Source: Cheiracanthium punctorium (taxonomy: Eukaryota > Arthropoda > Arachnida > Araneae > Cheiracanthiidae). From it: a stretch of DNA of 64,000 nucleotides. Made by a program: the position numbers and the translations under genes. Below are positions 34,795 to 45,602 of this stretch, one piece after another. The DNA is taken from contig JAWZYV010019520.1 in NCBI GenBank assembly GCA_038373885.1, positions 372,001 to 436,000 of the forward strand, read 5' to 3'. The number at the start of each line of letters is the position of its first letter. Within the stretch, counting starts at the first letter, position 1. The notes beneath the pieces were generated by a model that worked only from the letters and a program-made list of their open reading frames with translations, made no database searches and had not been told where the DNA came from.

Positions 34795-37329
34795 CTCAGC
34801 GATCTCGAAAACTGCTCTAAGGATTCATTTTTAATTTCGTACCTGGGGTTGTTTTGGGCCCCTGAAACGATTGAGCTAGATCACATGATCGAAAAAACTT
34901 TAAAACGCTCAAAATTTAAATTTTAAAATTTTTGGATGGTGGCGCCATCTATTGAGCGTTTGAAAAACCACACTTGATGCAATCTTCCTAAAAGGGACGC
35001 TCAAATAAGTTTGGGGCGGATTAAAAAATACACGTCATCGATATATAATAGTAAAAATTAATTTCACAAAGAAACAAAATAAATAGAACTTGATATCCAT
35101 TACACAGACAAATAAATATTTTAGTAACTAGATATATTACACCTTTGAGCTACATAAATTTTTTTAGAATTAAAAAGTTATTTTTATTTCAAAATATCCT
35201 CCTGGCAACCAGCGAAAGAAAAAGAGAAAAGAATCTTCGTTGCCATCCCCGCAAGCACCTTGATGGAATGTACGTAAATAATTTAATTATTTTTAATTAA
35301 TAGTTATTAATACAAACCTATTCGTAAATCTTATGTGAAAAATTGCCTGAATTTATTACAATTATCCTTTTGTAACTAACGTAAAGCTAAATATATTTTC
35401 GCGTATATACTAAAACAATAAAGATTTTTCAAGCATTTTATTTATCCATATGATGCGAATTTCAAAAGTGCATAAAAGTTTCAGCTTAGCCGAACAATTT
35501 AAATGAAAATGACACCCTTTTCAGTCATTCACAGTAAGAAGAAAGATCCTCTGACGTAACATGAAATTCCATTTCTTTTCTTTTTTTTTTTTAAATAACG
35601 GCACTAGGTTGAATTCTACTTTAACTGCCTTATTCCGCCAAGTTGACGATAAATATATAAATGTAGTTACCCTGACGTTTTTTTTTTTTTTTAAAGGGAC
35701 AACCGTTTATAATGAAACGATCTTTGAAACTCTGATGAAAAAATTTATAATGATACAATCGATTCCTAAATTGGGCTCGCAGCCGATATTTAAATTAATT
35801 TTGCAGGTGATCAGCATTCAGTTTAGTTTTCATTCACTGCAGTTGATGATTTCAACTCATTTATTTTATCATCGTATGGACAACCTTTGAAAAGTTGCGG
35901 GCAGAACTTTACGATATTAACGAACTCCTGGACCTGACTTCAGGATGTTAGCGAAATCGCGGGCCGTATAATTCGGATTTATATGGAAGTTTGAATGTTT
36001 TATATAGGTTTTATACAGGGTTTTGACTTGTTCTGCGGGCTGGTCCCATGCTACATGCGGGCTGGTTCTGGGGCCATGGCGGGCCCCATCCGGCCGCAGA
36101 CTGGAAGTTGCCCATATGTGGAAGCAGTAAATTGGGAGGCTGAAATCTGGTTACTAAGATTTTTTCTAATAAATTTTCGATTCTTATTTAGACGCGGATT
36201 AGACTGTGTTGTTTTGTGTTGTGTACTATCATTAAACTAAAGGATAAAGGCCTTTGTGGAGACAATTACAGCGGGTGATAGAATGTCTACACTCAGAATA
36301 TTTAATATTTACCCACTTAAAATCAAATAACTTCATATTCAATTTTTATTATATATCGAAATTCGAATTGTATAATCTGCAGAAACATTTCGTATTCGAA
36401 ACATTTCGTTTGGTATCAACATCCTCTCCTATACCCATGCTTAATGCATAGAAAGCCATTTTATTTTTGAAAAAAAAAAGTTAAACTGAGTAGTAATTTA
36501 GAAAAGCTATATTAAGCGAATTGGAATCGTAATTTTCCCTCCAAAGCCTGATAACCGTGACTTCAATGTAACGTCAATGTCACTTGCTATATAATTCTGA
36601 CACTCAAATTATTAGCTTTTTTTACTCTCTTAAATGAAATAGAGCTGAAAATACCAAGGAAGAAAAAAAAAACGCTTAAAAATCAGGGAACGGGTGGATT
36701 ATCAGATTTTTTCTTTTTCTTTTTTTTCTCCTTTTTTTTAGATAATAATGGGAATTTTCAGGCTGATCGCACCAACGAACCGTGTAAATTTTAAGTTATT
36801 AGACAATACATTTTTAATCTGTTTGGATGGTAAAAGTTTTATTTTGAGTGGTTGAACTGGAATTGTGACAGAGTCAGGGATCAGCGTAACTATATAGGAT
36901 AGGAGCGATGCATTTTTGATTTATTCGAGGTTAGAAGTCTATTTTCTTCAGTCCATCCATTTGTTCTATTATTGTCAACGTTTAAGTAGTTGTTAGGGTT
37001 GTTATAAAAGAATAATTTTGATCTATTCTGTTTTTGATTTCATGATTTCGAAGTGTCCTTTTGTACTAATAATTTAAATTGCGTTACACTTTTTATTTTC
37101 TTAAGCGTGAGTTTATAAAATAAAATTATGTTTAAAGCATATTTATGTAAGATTATACTTTTATGGCATCTATATTTATGTATCTATAAGATTGAATTTA
37201 CGTTTGTAGAATTTGTTTATGCAAGATGTATTTTCTTTGAATTAGAAAAAAATAAGTATTTTATGTTTGAATTTTGAAGCACTATAGAGAAATTTACAAT
37301 TTCAATCGTAAAGAATTATCATCATAGAT
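34008..37329. other. Intergenic DNA, one microsatellite, possible regulatory patch
   Basis: No recognised gene. A weak helix-turn-helix-like frame lies at 34,078-34,296, possibly a relic of a Tc3/mariner transposase N terminus, but too short to assign. The patches 34,800-35,040 (contains GGTGGCGCCATCTATTGAGC) and 35,540-36,250 are less AT-rich. The second has homeodomain-type TAATT sites and may be regulatory. Confidence 0.4.
34760..34792. repeat. (GT)n microsatellite
   Basis: An uninterrupted run of about 16 GT units. Confidence 0.9.
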
Positions 37330-38340
37330 GTATTATAAAGACGTAAATGCATGAAAATGTAGCTCAAAAACGAGCTGTGGAAACATTTGATCACCGGCAG
37401 CAGCACTTGGCCCAAATGTGTGAACGTGCAGTTCAAACACAAGCAGAGGAAACAGATGATTAGTATTTGGAAGGAGAACGACATAGAACAGCTAGACGTC
37501 AACAAATACTTCGGGTAAACAGTCTAAGTATCTACAAAGCTGCCACAAATGCGGATACTTACTATCATAGTTGAAAACTTTTTAACATGGATTGCATTCA
37601 CCGTGGAGCTTTGCATTTTTCTGAAGAGTAAAAACAAAAATTAACCGAAACCATTTTGGGGACTGTAAGATTGATGTAGGACATTCCGAATTTCCTAATG
37701 AATTGGTGTGGTTTTTTCTTCGATGTCACCCACATTTCAAAGAATTTCATAAAAGAATTTGAAATTTGAAAGCATACTTTATAATGGCTTTGTTCACAGT
37801 ATATGACGAGAGAAACTATTAACGATTTTGGTGTGTACTGCTACGTTGCGAACAGTGTATAACAGACTTGATGAATTTTTTTTATAAACTCATTCATCTG
37901 ATGGTTCAACCAACTCAAATTCTTGATGCTGAATTTGAACGTCCTCAATATGGACAGATATATTTCTGAAGTAATGAAAACGCTGTTAGTGAATGCATCG
38001 CCCAAGATCTTCGCTGATACCCTCGCTCATTTGCTACAGAAGGAAAGGAGGCATCTTACGTTAAACTACTTTTTGCTCAACTCTGATGGCACCGACCATC
38101 GAATATTTAGCATCCCTCTTCAAAACAAAGTATATGCCATTGTAACATTGAATGCCGACCAAAGCTTACCTGATAATGTATGAGTGATCCGACAGCGATG
38201 AAAATCTTTGGCAACCATGAAGATTATTGATACGTGCCAAGGCATTTACGCACTCATTATTTTACACTTAAGGAGCCTTTAGATTCTGAGCATGGCTCGG
38301 TAACCTGGTACTTATCAATATTATATGAGATATAAATTAA
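37330..38340 (+). pseudogene. Decayed coding remnant, possibly Helitron-type
   Basis: Reading the plus strand with frame changes gives a charged Arg/Gln-rich stretch (AQKRAVETFDHRQQHLAQM at about 37,360-37,415) like the N-terminal zone of arthropod Helitron proteins. After stops comes an 86-codon open piece at 37,923-38,183 ending in NADQSLPDNV. The open piece matches nothing I can name. Many stops and shifts show that nothing here is functional. Whether both pieces come from one element is unclear. Confidence 0.35.
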
Positions 38341-39053
38341 AGTATGAAAAAATATTTTAACATAGGGGGAGGGGGATTTTGGGTGTTCATAACTCACTCA
38401 TTTTCAGTTCAAATTTATTGAAAATTGGTTTCAGGGGTTAAAATGAGCTAAATTTTTGAAATATGAAGTGAAATCTAGGAGTTTCTATTGGAGAAAAAAG
38501 TTGGTGCGAATTTTAATATGGAGACTGCTCTTTATGCAATTTTTATGCATAGCAAATTAAAGTATACGCCAATCGTAAACGATTGGTATATGTAACTTTG
38601 CTATTCGACCATCGACGGCTGAATAAAGTACAAGTGGACCTTTTTTTTCCGCAGCTGTACATAACTTTCTCCAGATATATTGCATGTGCTTTTTTTTCAA
38701 CTTAATTAAACATGGAATACCTATATTACGATTAAAAAGGAATTTTTTACATAGTTTTAGCCCTAATTAAAATTAGTTTTATTGATTTCCAGAACCGATA
38801 TTTTATGATCTTGGAAGCAAGTTTTTTGCCACGTAACTATTTTTTAAAAGTTGCGGATTTAGTTTCATTAAACTGTTTTGCTTTTTAAACAAACAAACAA
38901 TATTTTACAGATGTCGCATCAATTAGAATATATTGTTTGAATTGGCAAGAGTGATAGTTAAACTAACCAAATTCGTTCGTTTTTTCACTTTTTTTGATCT
39001 TTTTTTTTCAGTTCAACAAAAACTTTTGTTAATCAAATACAAATATTTCGTGT
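38341..39053. other. AT-rich intergenic DNA
   Basis: No gene or clear repeat was identified. Confidence 0.5.
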
Positions 39054-39320
39054 AAGCTAATTTTGAAAAATAATTTTTTAGAAATGTTTATATACTCTAA
39101 ACGATCCCACATTTATCGTTTATATGTACACATACAACATTCAATCTTAACTCACTTTGAGTCGATAAAGTTAAGAAGAGCCTAAGTAATTTTGAAAAAT
39201 AATTTTTTAGATGGTTGTTTATTCTATACGAGCCCGCATTTATTGCTTATATGTATACATAAACATTTTCTTCCTTTGAGTCTTAACTCACTTTAAGTTG
39301 ATAAAGTTAAGAAGAGCCTA
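39054..39320. repeat. Direct tandem duplication, about 130 bp x 2
   Basis: TAATTTTGAAAAATAATTTTT begins both units (about 39,058 and 39,187), and GATAAAGTTAAGAAGAGCCT closes both. Divergence between them is moderate. Confidence 0.8.
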
Positions 39321-40109
39321 AGTACTTAAATTCAGCTCTGGGCTCATAATAAAATTCCGTTACGGACTCCAGCTTAGAAAGATGCTCAGCATAAAACGGA
39401 TTTAATCTCAATATGCTAACTTCAATAAACTACAAAAATTTCTATCAAAACGACAAAAATTAATCACAGCCTTGAACAGTGTGTACCTTGTTCCATACAC
39501 CAGTAACGAAATTAATATTTCCTCTGCTCCTCGTGTTTAGACATGCCCGAGCCAAGTCCTAAGCCCAGTAGTCTGTTTTTATCGAAACATCTAATCTCCG
39601 GGATGCCGAAATCAACCCACCCCCTCCGACAAATCTGTTCGATCCAAGCTTCAGTTCCCATCCACACAAGGTAAAAGATGTCGAGAGAGCGGAGAAGGGC
39701 TGAAAGGCTTACTTAATTGGGCGCAAATCTCTTCGCATTAGGAGCCACTCTGATTGGATGGGGCTGTTGTAAGAGCCTTAAAACCTCTTTTCTCTCCCTT
39801 ATAACCCCTTCCGAGATTTGGTGACAGGATTAATGGCGGGGGAAACTCCCTTTTTTGTCGCATCTGTGATGTTATACACCTAACACTGGAAAGTAAGCAT
39901 GGATTAATTGAGAGAAAATAAATTTCGAAAGTATTCGGAAGTCAGATTTTTTAGGATCATTACTTTGGTCTAGAATCAAAATCCCGTGAGTGCACGATGC
40001 TTTTCATTGATTTATTTATAAAAATGTACTCTTCCATTTTAAAACTATATTCTTTACCAATATGGCGGATTGCGAAGTCGCGTAATCCAAATTTTGGTGA
40101 ATGATATCA
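39321..40109. other. Unique, GC-richer intergenic DNA
   Basis: No gene. At 39,540-39,850 the sequence is unlike the surrounding AT-rich DNA and holds clustered homeodomain-type sites (TTAATTGGGC, GGATTAATGGCG, TGATTGGATGG). A cis-regulatory element is possible. Confidence 0.4.
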
Positions 40110-40164
40110 TGAATAGTAGTAAGCCGTCCAGGTGCGGTGTAGTGGTAGAGGTTATTATGATTTG
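40110..40164 (+). repeat. Short SINE head
   Basis: GGTGCGGTGTAGTGGTAGAG followed by GTTATTATG resembles the A-box region of a tRNA-derived SINE, similar to the one restarting at about 40,385. The oppositely oriented SINE at 40,165-40,396 seems to separate the two. Confidence 0.4.
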
Positions 40165-40396
40165 TGATTTGTGTGAATATGGCAAAGCTACGCTAGGGAG
40201 ATCTGCCAAGGATGGGAGTGCCTTGGTAGGAGGACTTTCTAAGGAGTTCTAACGCATATTCACGTTACATCTGGAGAAAACCTACCAAAACTCCAGACCG
40301 TTAGATCGACAACCGCGCTATACGACCCGAAATCGGGACCTTCACACTTCGACCGTCTACCAATTTCAGTGACATAACCACTGTGCCATGGTGAGG
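40165..40396 (-). repeat. tRNA-derived SINE copy
   Basis: On the minus strand it begins TGGCACAGTGGTTATGTCAC, with a perfect pol III A-box core (TGGCACAGTGG), and has a degenerate B box. It continues with the shared body AACGGTCTGGAGTTTTGGTA, AACGTGAATATGCGTTAGAA and CCTACCAAGGCACTCCCATC. This is the fullest copy of the family, which also occurs at 5,205, 23,620, 32,178 and 58,790. Confidence 0.7.
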
Positions 40397-40645
40397 TCTG
40401 GTGTAGAGGTTAAGGAACGATTCTATCAGACCTTGGGTCAGGGTTTTAATTCCGGCTAGGGCATGGATGTTAACTAGTCCGTCCTTTCATAGGAGGTAAT
40501 GCTGGCAGCCGACTGGATGCCTCCATAATACACCTCCAGTTATTCGGGCCTTAGTAGTGGCCATGGAGTTAGAGACTCTCTAACTCCATGGTAGTGGCGA
40601 ATGCTTGATGAGCAAGTGCCCGCCCTTTGGGAAAGAAAAGTGTGT
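40385..40645 (+). repeat. Second tRNA-derived SINE type
   Basis: The A box is TGGTGTAGAGGTTAAGG and the B-box region GGTCAGGGTTTTAATTCC, with roughly tRNA-like spacing. A unique body follows with CCTCCATAATACACCTCCAG and a perfect hairpin around CCATGGAGTTAGAGA/TCTAACTCCATGG (40,560-40,592). Confidence 0.6.
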
Positions 40646-41049
40646 GCGTGTAATCTTTACACGCGATTGAAGTAAAACTTCCTTGACGTTTACGACACAT
40701 GTCACTGAAATGATTAAACTTTAACTTAAAATAAATATCATATTATAATTTAATTATATTTATTATTCATGTACTTTACAAACTTTTTATGTATGAAATT
40801 ATAGCTTTGTGGTAATTATAATGTGAAACATAAATTTTACTCTCTAAATTTGCTAATTTTCTTGAAAATGCAGCATCTATCGTTGTACCGAAATGCGTTG
40901 CTGATTGGAATTCAGAAGTATTCATAGCGAGAAGTATTCATAGTTAGATCAAATTTTTCTTTTAAAAAATCAACTGACGGCTGAGATTCTTGATAGCAAA
41001 AATTAACATTAAAATCTCCAGTAAGAATCATCGGTAATTCATGATAATT

Positions 41050-41815
41050 ATTTAGAATCCAGGAAGTGTCCATGTTGTAGTATTATTCTTTAACTGTTTT
41101 CTTATACCATTGTTCCGTCTGGAGTTTGGGTTTGAATGGGGGGAATGTCCATAGTCTAGTATTATACTTTAACTGTGTTCTTTAACTCATGTTTTCCTCT
41201 GTTTGTTGGGTTCGAATGCAGGTAGTGTAAATTTTTATTTTTTTATTTATTTTTTGTGTTTTTCAATCACAGTGTTCTTAAGCGTTGATTTCGTCTGCTG
41301 GTAGGTTTCGAATTATTATTCTGTATCCGTGTTTTTAAACTGCAGGTTCTGTCTATTGTATGGGATTGATTGCAGCCAGGGTCCGTTTCTTTGTGGTGTA
41401 CCATCCCCGAGTTAAAGCGTTGCTCCGTCTTAAGGTTGGGTTAGAATCCACGGAGTGTCCATTTGCTATTCTTTTCTTTTGTTCTTAAACCCTTTGCGGC
41501 CAGTGTTTCTTTGTTTGGTGTTACATACCCGCGTTCTTAAACCGTTGTTCCGTCTGAATATCGGGTTAGCATCCAGGAAATGTCCATGTTGAACTATTAT
41601 TCTTTCACTGTTTTCTTAAAACGTTTACCCGTAGGGTTTGAATGGAGAGAATGTCTTTGATGTGGTATTTTTCTTTAACTGTGTTCCTAAACTGCTTTTT
41701 TTTCTGTCGGTTGGTATCGAATGCACGTAGGGTCTATTATTGCGTTTTTCTATGGCAGTGTTCTTAAACCTTTGTTTTCCTCTGCTGGTTTTGCTCGAAG
41801 TATTATCCTGTTTAA
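41050..41815. repeat. Degenerate satellite with higher-order repeat
   Basis: Units of roughly 90-110 bp share the order AATCCAGGAAGTGTCCAT, TATTATTCTTTAACTGT, GTTCTTAAACCGTTGTTCCG and TCTG...GGGTTCGAAT. At a larger scale the block beginning at 41,056 is repeated at about 41,570 with its internal variants in the same order, giving a period near 515 bp. No coding potential. Confidence 0.75.
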
Positions 41816-43189
41816 AATTTACATTTGGCCCATTATTATAAATAACTCAAAAACACATGAGCAATTTTAAAAGATACAGACAAACAATATTCATGTACAG
41901 ACAAACAATAAAGTACAGACAATAAATTACAGATAAACAATATTGATGTATCATGGCAACCAATCATGTCAAGTTTTAACTCATAATTCCATTAAATATT
42001 GTAATAATGCCATTGAAAACATGTGAGTAAAGCAACGGAGCTTGGATCACGGAATTCACCATTGTGCCACTTTCTGTATTCGGTGCGTAGGCCTTGTTTA
42101 TCGGAGGTGACGGGTTGGGTCGCCGCCTGTAATAACAGTGAGAGACAGTCAGCAGGATCGCCGCCTGTTCAGCGGAAGGCTTCCCACAGTGGCTTTGACA
42201 AGAGCCGGTCCACTTATCCACTGAACAGAGTCATCAGACAAGATCTTGCTTCAAAACAGGTAGGGAGTAATGTTGACGCGCAGGGAGCACAGTCGACGTT
42301 CGCAGGGACGAACGCCCGAGAGCTGTTCCGCAAATGAAGGTAGCAAGGGGGAAAAAGATACGCCACTTCCTTTAATGAGCGTTACTTCCGTCAGAAAAAA
42401 AATCTGAGTTACTCCCTAGTTGCGTCTAAAGAAGTTTTACTTCAAAGAAAGAAAAAAAAAACTAATAGAGGTAATAGATTGCAGTATAAATTATGCCAGC
42501 GTTTCCAGTCATCAAAATAATGAACATAAATTTACATTTTATTGCTTTTATTTTAGCTATGTGTATCCCCTGATGAAAATCACAGCAATCATAAATATTT
42601 CAATTTCATTCAATTCCATTTCATTATTTTTTAATAAATTGTCATTTCTGACGTGTTGGATTAGTACCACGTTGTATGGCTTATTCATTTTAGGACTATG
42701 ACTGTAAGATATGATTTTTAGTCTAATTTTCTACTGATATAAGTACACACACACACACAACACGCTTAAACCAAATATTCGAAATACAATCCTTTTGGTG
42801 TGGAAAGTTAGCTTCTCCTTTCGGTTTTCGGGTTGTTTTTAACGGTGTTATTCGAAAAAATCATGTGATTTTGGTACATAATTACAAATAAACTAATTAT
42901 GCCAGGCACTTCAAAATTTTGAAACTGTCTCTTTACAAGCTGTATTACATACTACGAAGATAGGCCAATCTGTATCAGTTTCAATACTTTTAGAAAAAAT
43001 TCTTAAAAATCGGAAATTTTCGCAAAGCGTGTCACTCTTCGAAAAATCTTGCAGCTCAAATCCATGTTTAGGAATTTTTTCTGAAAATTTCACAAAAGCC
43101 ACAGCATTTTCGCTTATCGTAGTGTGTAAAGCAGCTTATGAAGAACCATCTGGAATTTTTTGGACACCATGGTGCTATTAGTTTATTTC
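41816..43189. other. Intergenic DNA
   Basis: No gene recognised. A GC-richer patch at 42,040-42,420 is unique in the window and includes TAGGGAGTAA/TTACTCCCTA ends about 150 bp apart, perhaps a small inverted-repeat element. The 104-codon frame there has no recognised family. Confidence 0.4.
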
Positions 43190-43279
43190 AATTTGTGTAC
43201 CAAGACTAAAAACAGAGTTCTTTTTTTTTCGAAGAACAGCCTTAACACTTTCCAACAAGAGTGAGATGTGTTAATGATT

Positions 43280-43660
43280 TCGGTTTGTCTGTCTGTCCGT
43301 CCGTCCGTGCTCTAACTCCCGTAAATATGCATCGATTTTTACGAAATTTATATATGTTATTCTAATGTACTGTACCATGTACCCTATTGAAAATGATGTA
43401 TGTAGCATTTATAGTTCTTCTACAGGAGAGCTCAAAAGAATTCCATTACATTGCACTCTATGGAAATAGTCATTCTTTAAAGTGTATTTTAGAGATATTT
43501 GGGTATTTGAAATGAAACAAAATGGATACATGTTATCAAGATATCTTACAAGATAAAGCTCTCCATCGAAAATAGTGCCTGTGTCATTAATAGTTTTACT
43601 ACAGGAGCACTCAAAATAATTCCGATACATTACGTTCAATGGCAGTTTAGAGAAAGGCAT
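43280..43660. repeat. Dispersed repeat with internal duplication
   Basis: A TCTGTCTGTCCGTCCGTCCG tract leads into two diverged copies of a block with ATAGTTCTTCTACAGGAG (43,412) and ATAGTTTTACTACAGGAG (43,591), about 180 bp apart. A relative with ATAGTTTTCCTACAGGGC lies at about 54,075. Class unknown. Confidence 0.5.
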
Positions 43661-43822
43661 TCATTTGAAGCACATATATCACTACGTAATATTGGCTAAT
43701 AGTCCGACGACGATCGTGTGCCTCTCTCAAAAGTTGCGCCAAAAATCGTCAATATGGTGAGGAAAAAATCTTTCGAAAACTGAACCCAGCTTGGCGATGC
43801 TTTCATTATTTCGCGGGAAATG

Positions 43823-43849
43823 AAAAAAAAAAAAAAAAAAAAAAAAAAA
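43823..43849. repeat. Poly(A) tract
   Basis: A run of about 27 A, not clearly attached to any element. Confidence 0.9.
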
Positions 43850-43939
43850 CTAATGTGGTATTATTAAGTTACGATGATTTCAACGGGAATTTTGAAAATT
43901 TATTACTTGTGCTCTAATTAACCGATTTAGCGAGTTGTG

Positions 43940-44025
43940 TTGTGTTAAGACAAAGCTACGCAAAGGCTATCTGCTTAGAAGAGATGTGTGTGTGTGTGTT
44001 TGTGTGTGCGCGCGCGCGCGCTAGT
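43940..44025 (-). repeat. SINE fragment followed by TG/CG tract
   Basis: GACAAAGCTACGCAAAGGCT, then ATCTGCTTAGAAGAG, matches the tail of the first SINE family. It runs into alternating (TG)n then (CG)n at 43,985-44,021, a sequence prone to left-handed DNA. Confidence 0.6.
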
Positions 44026-45096
44026 GTGTTGGAAAGTGTTTTATAATCGATGCGTTTGGCAAAATTCATCTTTCTTGTTTAATCTTACGGCGGAGCAAAA
44101 GAGTTGAATAGTGCAGAAAAACTACCAGAAAAGCTAAAAATTTGAGCCTTTTCGTCTGTAGATGTCACGCATTTCGTCTGTAGGATTCACAGCACTGCAT
44201 GTGTATATGTACGAGTATGAAAATGCAGTCAACCTCTAAAGCGATAAGTATTCAGAGTGGTGATCGGTAACCTACCTCGTGTATAATTTGATAAGTTATG
44301 TATTTGTTCTTCCGAAAATAATTTAGTTATGGATTAAGTATATTCACATCTTTAAAGACGTAACGCTTTAGATGCGATTTCACTTCATCCGGAGTGACTG
44401 ATCACAACTTTCGTTTAGAAGAGTTTGCTAATGTGCGTTGAGTGTAATATACATTCCCTCACGCATTTATTCAACACACGGAATTTTTAACATTTAAATT
44501 TAATATCTGAATGAAGTTTAAAAAAGTCATCTAAAAGAGTGATTCTGGTCATTGACAGGTTTCAAACTCACTCTTTCTAAGCAGTCACACATTCAGAAAG
44601 TTAATTATCTCTTTATGTAAATGTGGTATATTCGAAGATTTCATGAGCATATCCGTATAACTAAATGTATTTCGTTGTTTTGCAGTAATGATTTACACAC
44701 ATAATTTAAAAAAGGAAAAAAAAAATTATCTAATCGAAAATAATCCTTTCAAATAATAAAGAATGTTACTGTAATTAAAAAACTTTGTAAAAAACACACA
44801 TAAGAAGTTAATCATCTCCATCAAACTTCTGTGAAATATTCGATTTTGGTTGAGGAAGGTTAAGAGCTAAAGTTAGACATTAAAAAGAAAAAAGAAGAAA
44901 AAAAGCATGCGTATGCTAATGATATAGACCAATGGCGCACCTAGAATATAGTTTTGGGGGAAGGGGGCTACAAATACAGCTGAACTCGTTCACGCGCGTT
45001 GACAAATCTCTTATACCTTATAACGTCAAAATATTCTGTATCTGTCCTTGATGGAACAGAAGCACACTTATAGAATTACTCAGTCATAGTGTCGAA

Positions 45097-45283
45097 AATA
45101 ATTATCTGGTCTCTTCAATGACGTTATAAAAGAGTTCATCTGTAACTGTTAAGTATTTGTACAACAACAAACCTGATTCGTGGAAAATACTTTTGAATCA
45201 CTGGAAGACAAATTTTAATTTAAAATTTGTCGCTCTGTTGAGGACAGTATATAACGTCATTGAAGAAACTAGATAATTATAAT
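45097..45283. mobile_element. Small inverted-repeat (foldback) element
   Basis: AATAATTATCTGGTCTCTTC, then AATGACGTTATA, on the left pairs with TATAACGTCATTGAAG, AAACTAGATAATTATAATT on the right. The arms are about 33 bp with few mismatches and there is no frame inside. Confidence 0.55.
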
Positions 45284-45414
45284 TCATTAATTTAGTAACG
45301 ATTCTCCATTTTTAAGAGATTTTCACTTCCATTTTTTTACCTTTAGAGGGGAGAGGCGGAATCTCGCCTCTAAAGGTATCTCTCTTATAGTCTCTTCCGT
45401 GAGTGTATCTCTGT

Positions 45415-45602
45415 TCTTGGTGGATCCAGGGGAAGGGCTAGGAGGCTACAGTCTCCCCATCTAAAGCAGGGATATTAAGTTATATAAAAAAGCTCATTTT
45501 ACCTATTGAAATTACGTATTAAAGCAGAATGTTAGCTTATAGCAATATCTTTTTTGGGGGGCGGCGAAGCCCCCTAGACCCCTCCCACTGGATCCGCTAC
45601 TG
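45415..45602. mobile_element. hAT-type MITE, diverged
   Basis: The left GGTGGATCCAGGGGAAGGGC pairs with the right CCCTCCCACTGGATCCGCTACTG. The right end in reverse complement starts CAGTAGCGGATCCAG, like hAT MITEs. The left tip is eroded. Confidence 0.5.

Noticed and set aside
42023..42337. 104-codon open frame, possible exon with donor-like CAGGTAGGG
   Set aside because: No domain, no acceptor or neighbouring exon found; the evidence is too thin to call a gene.
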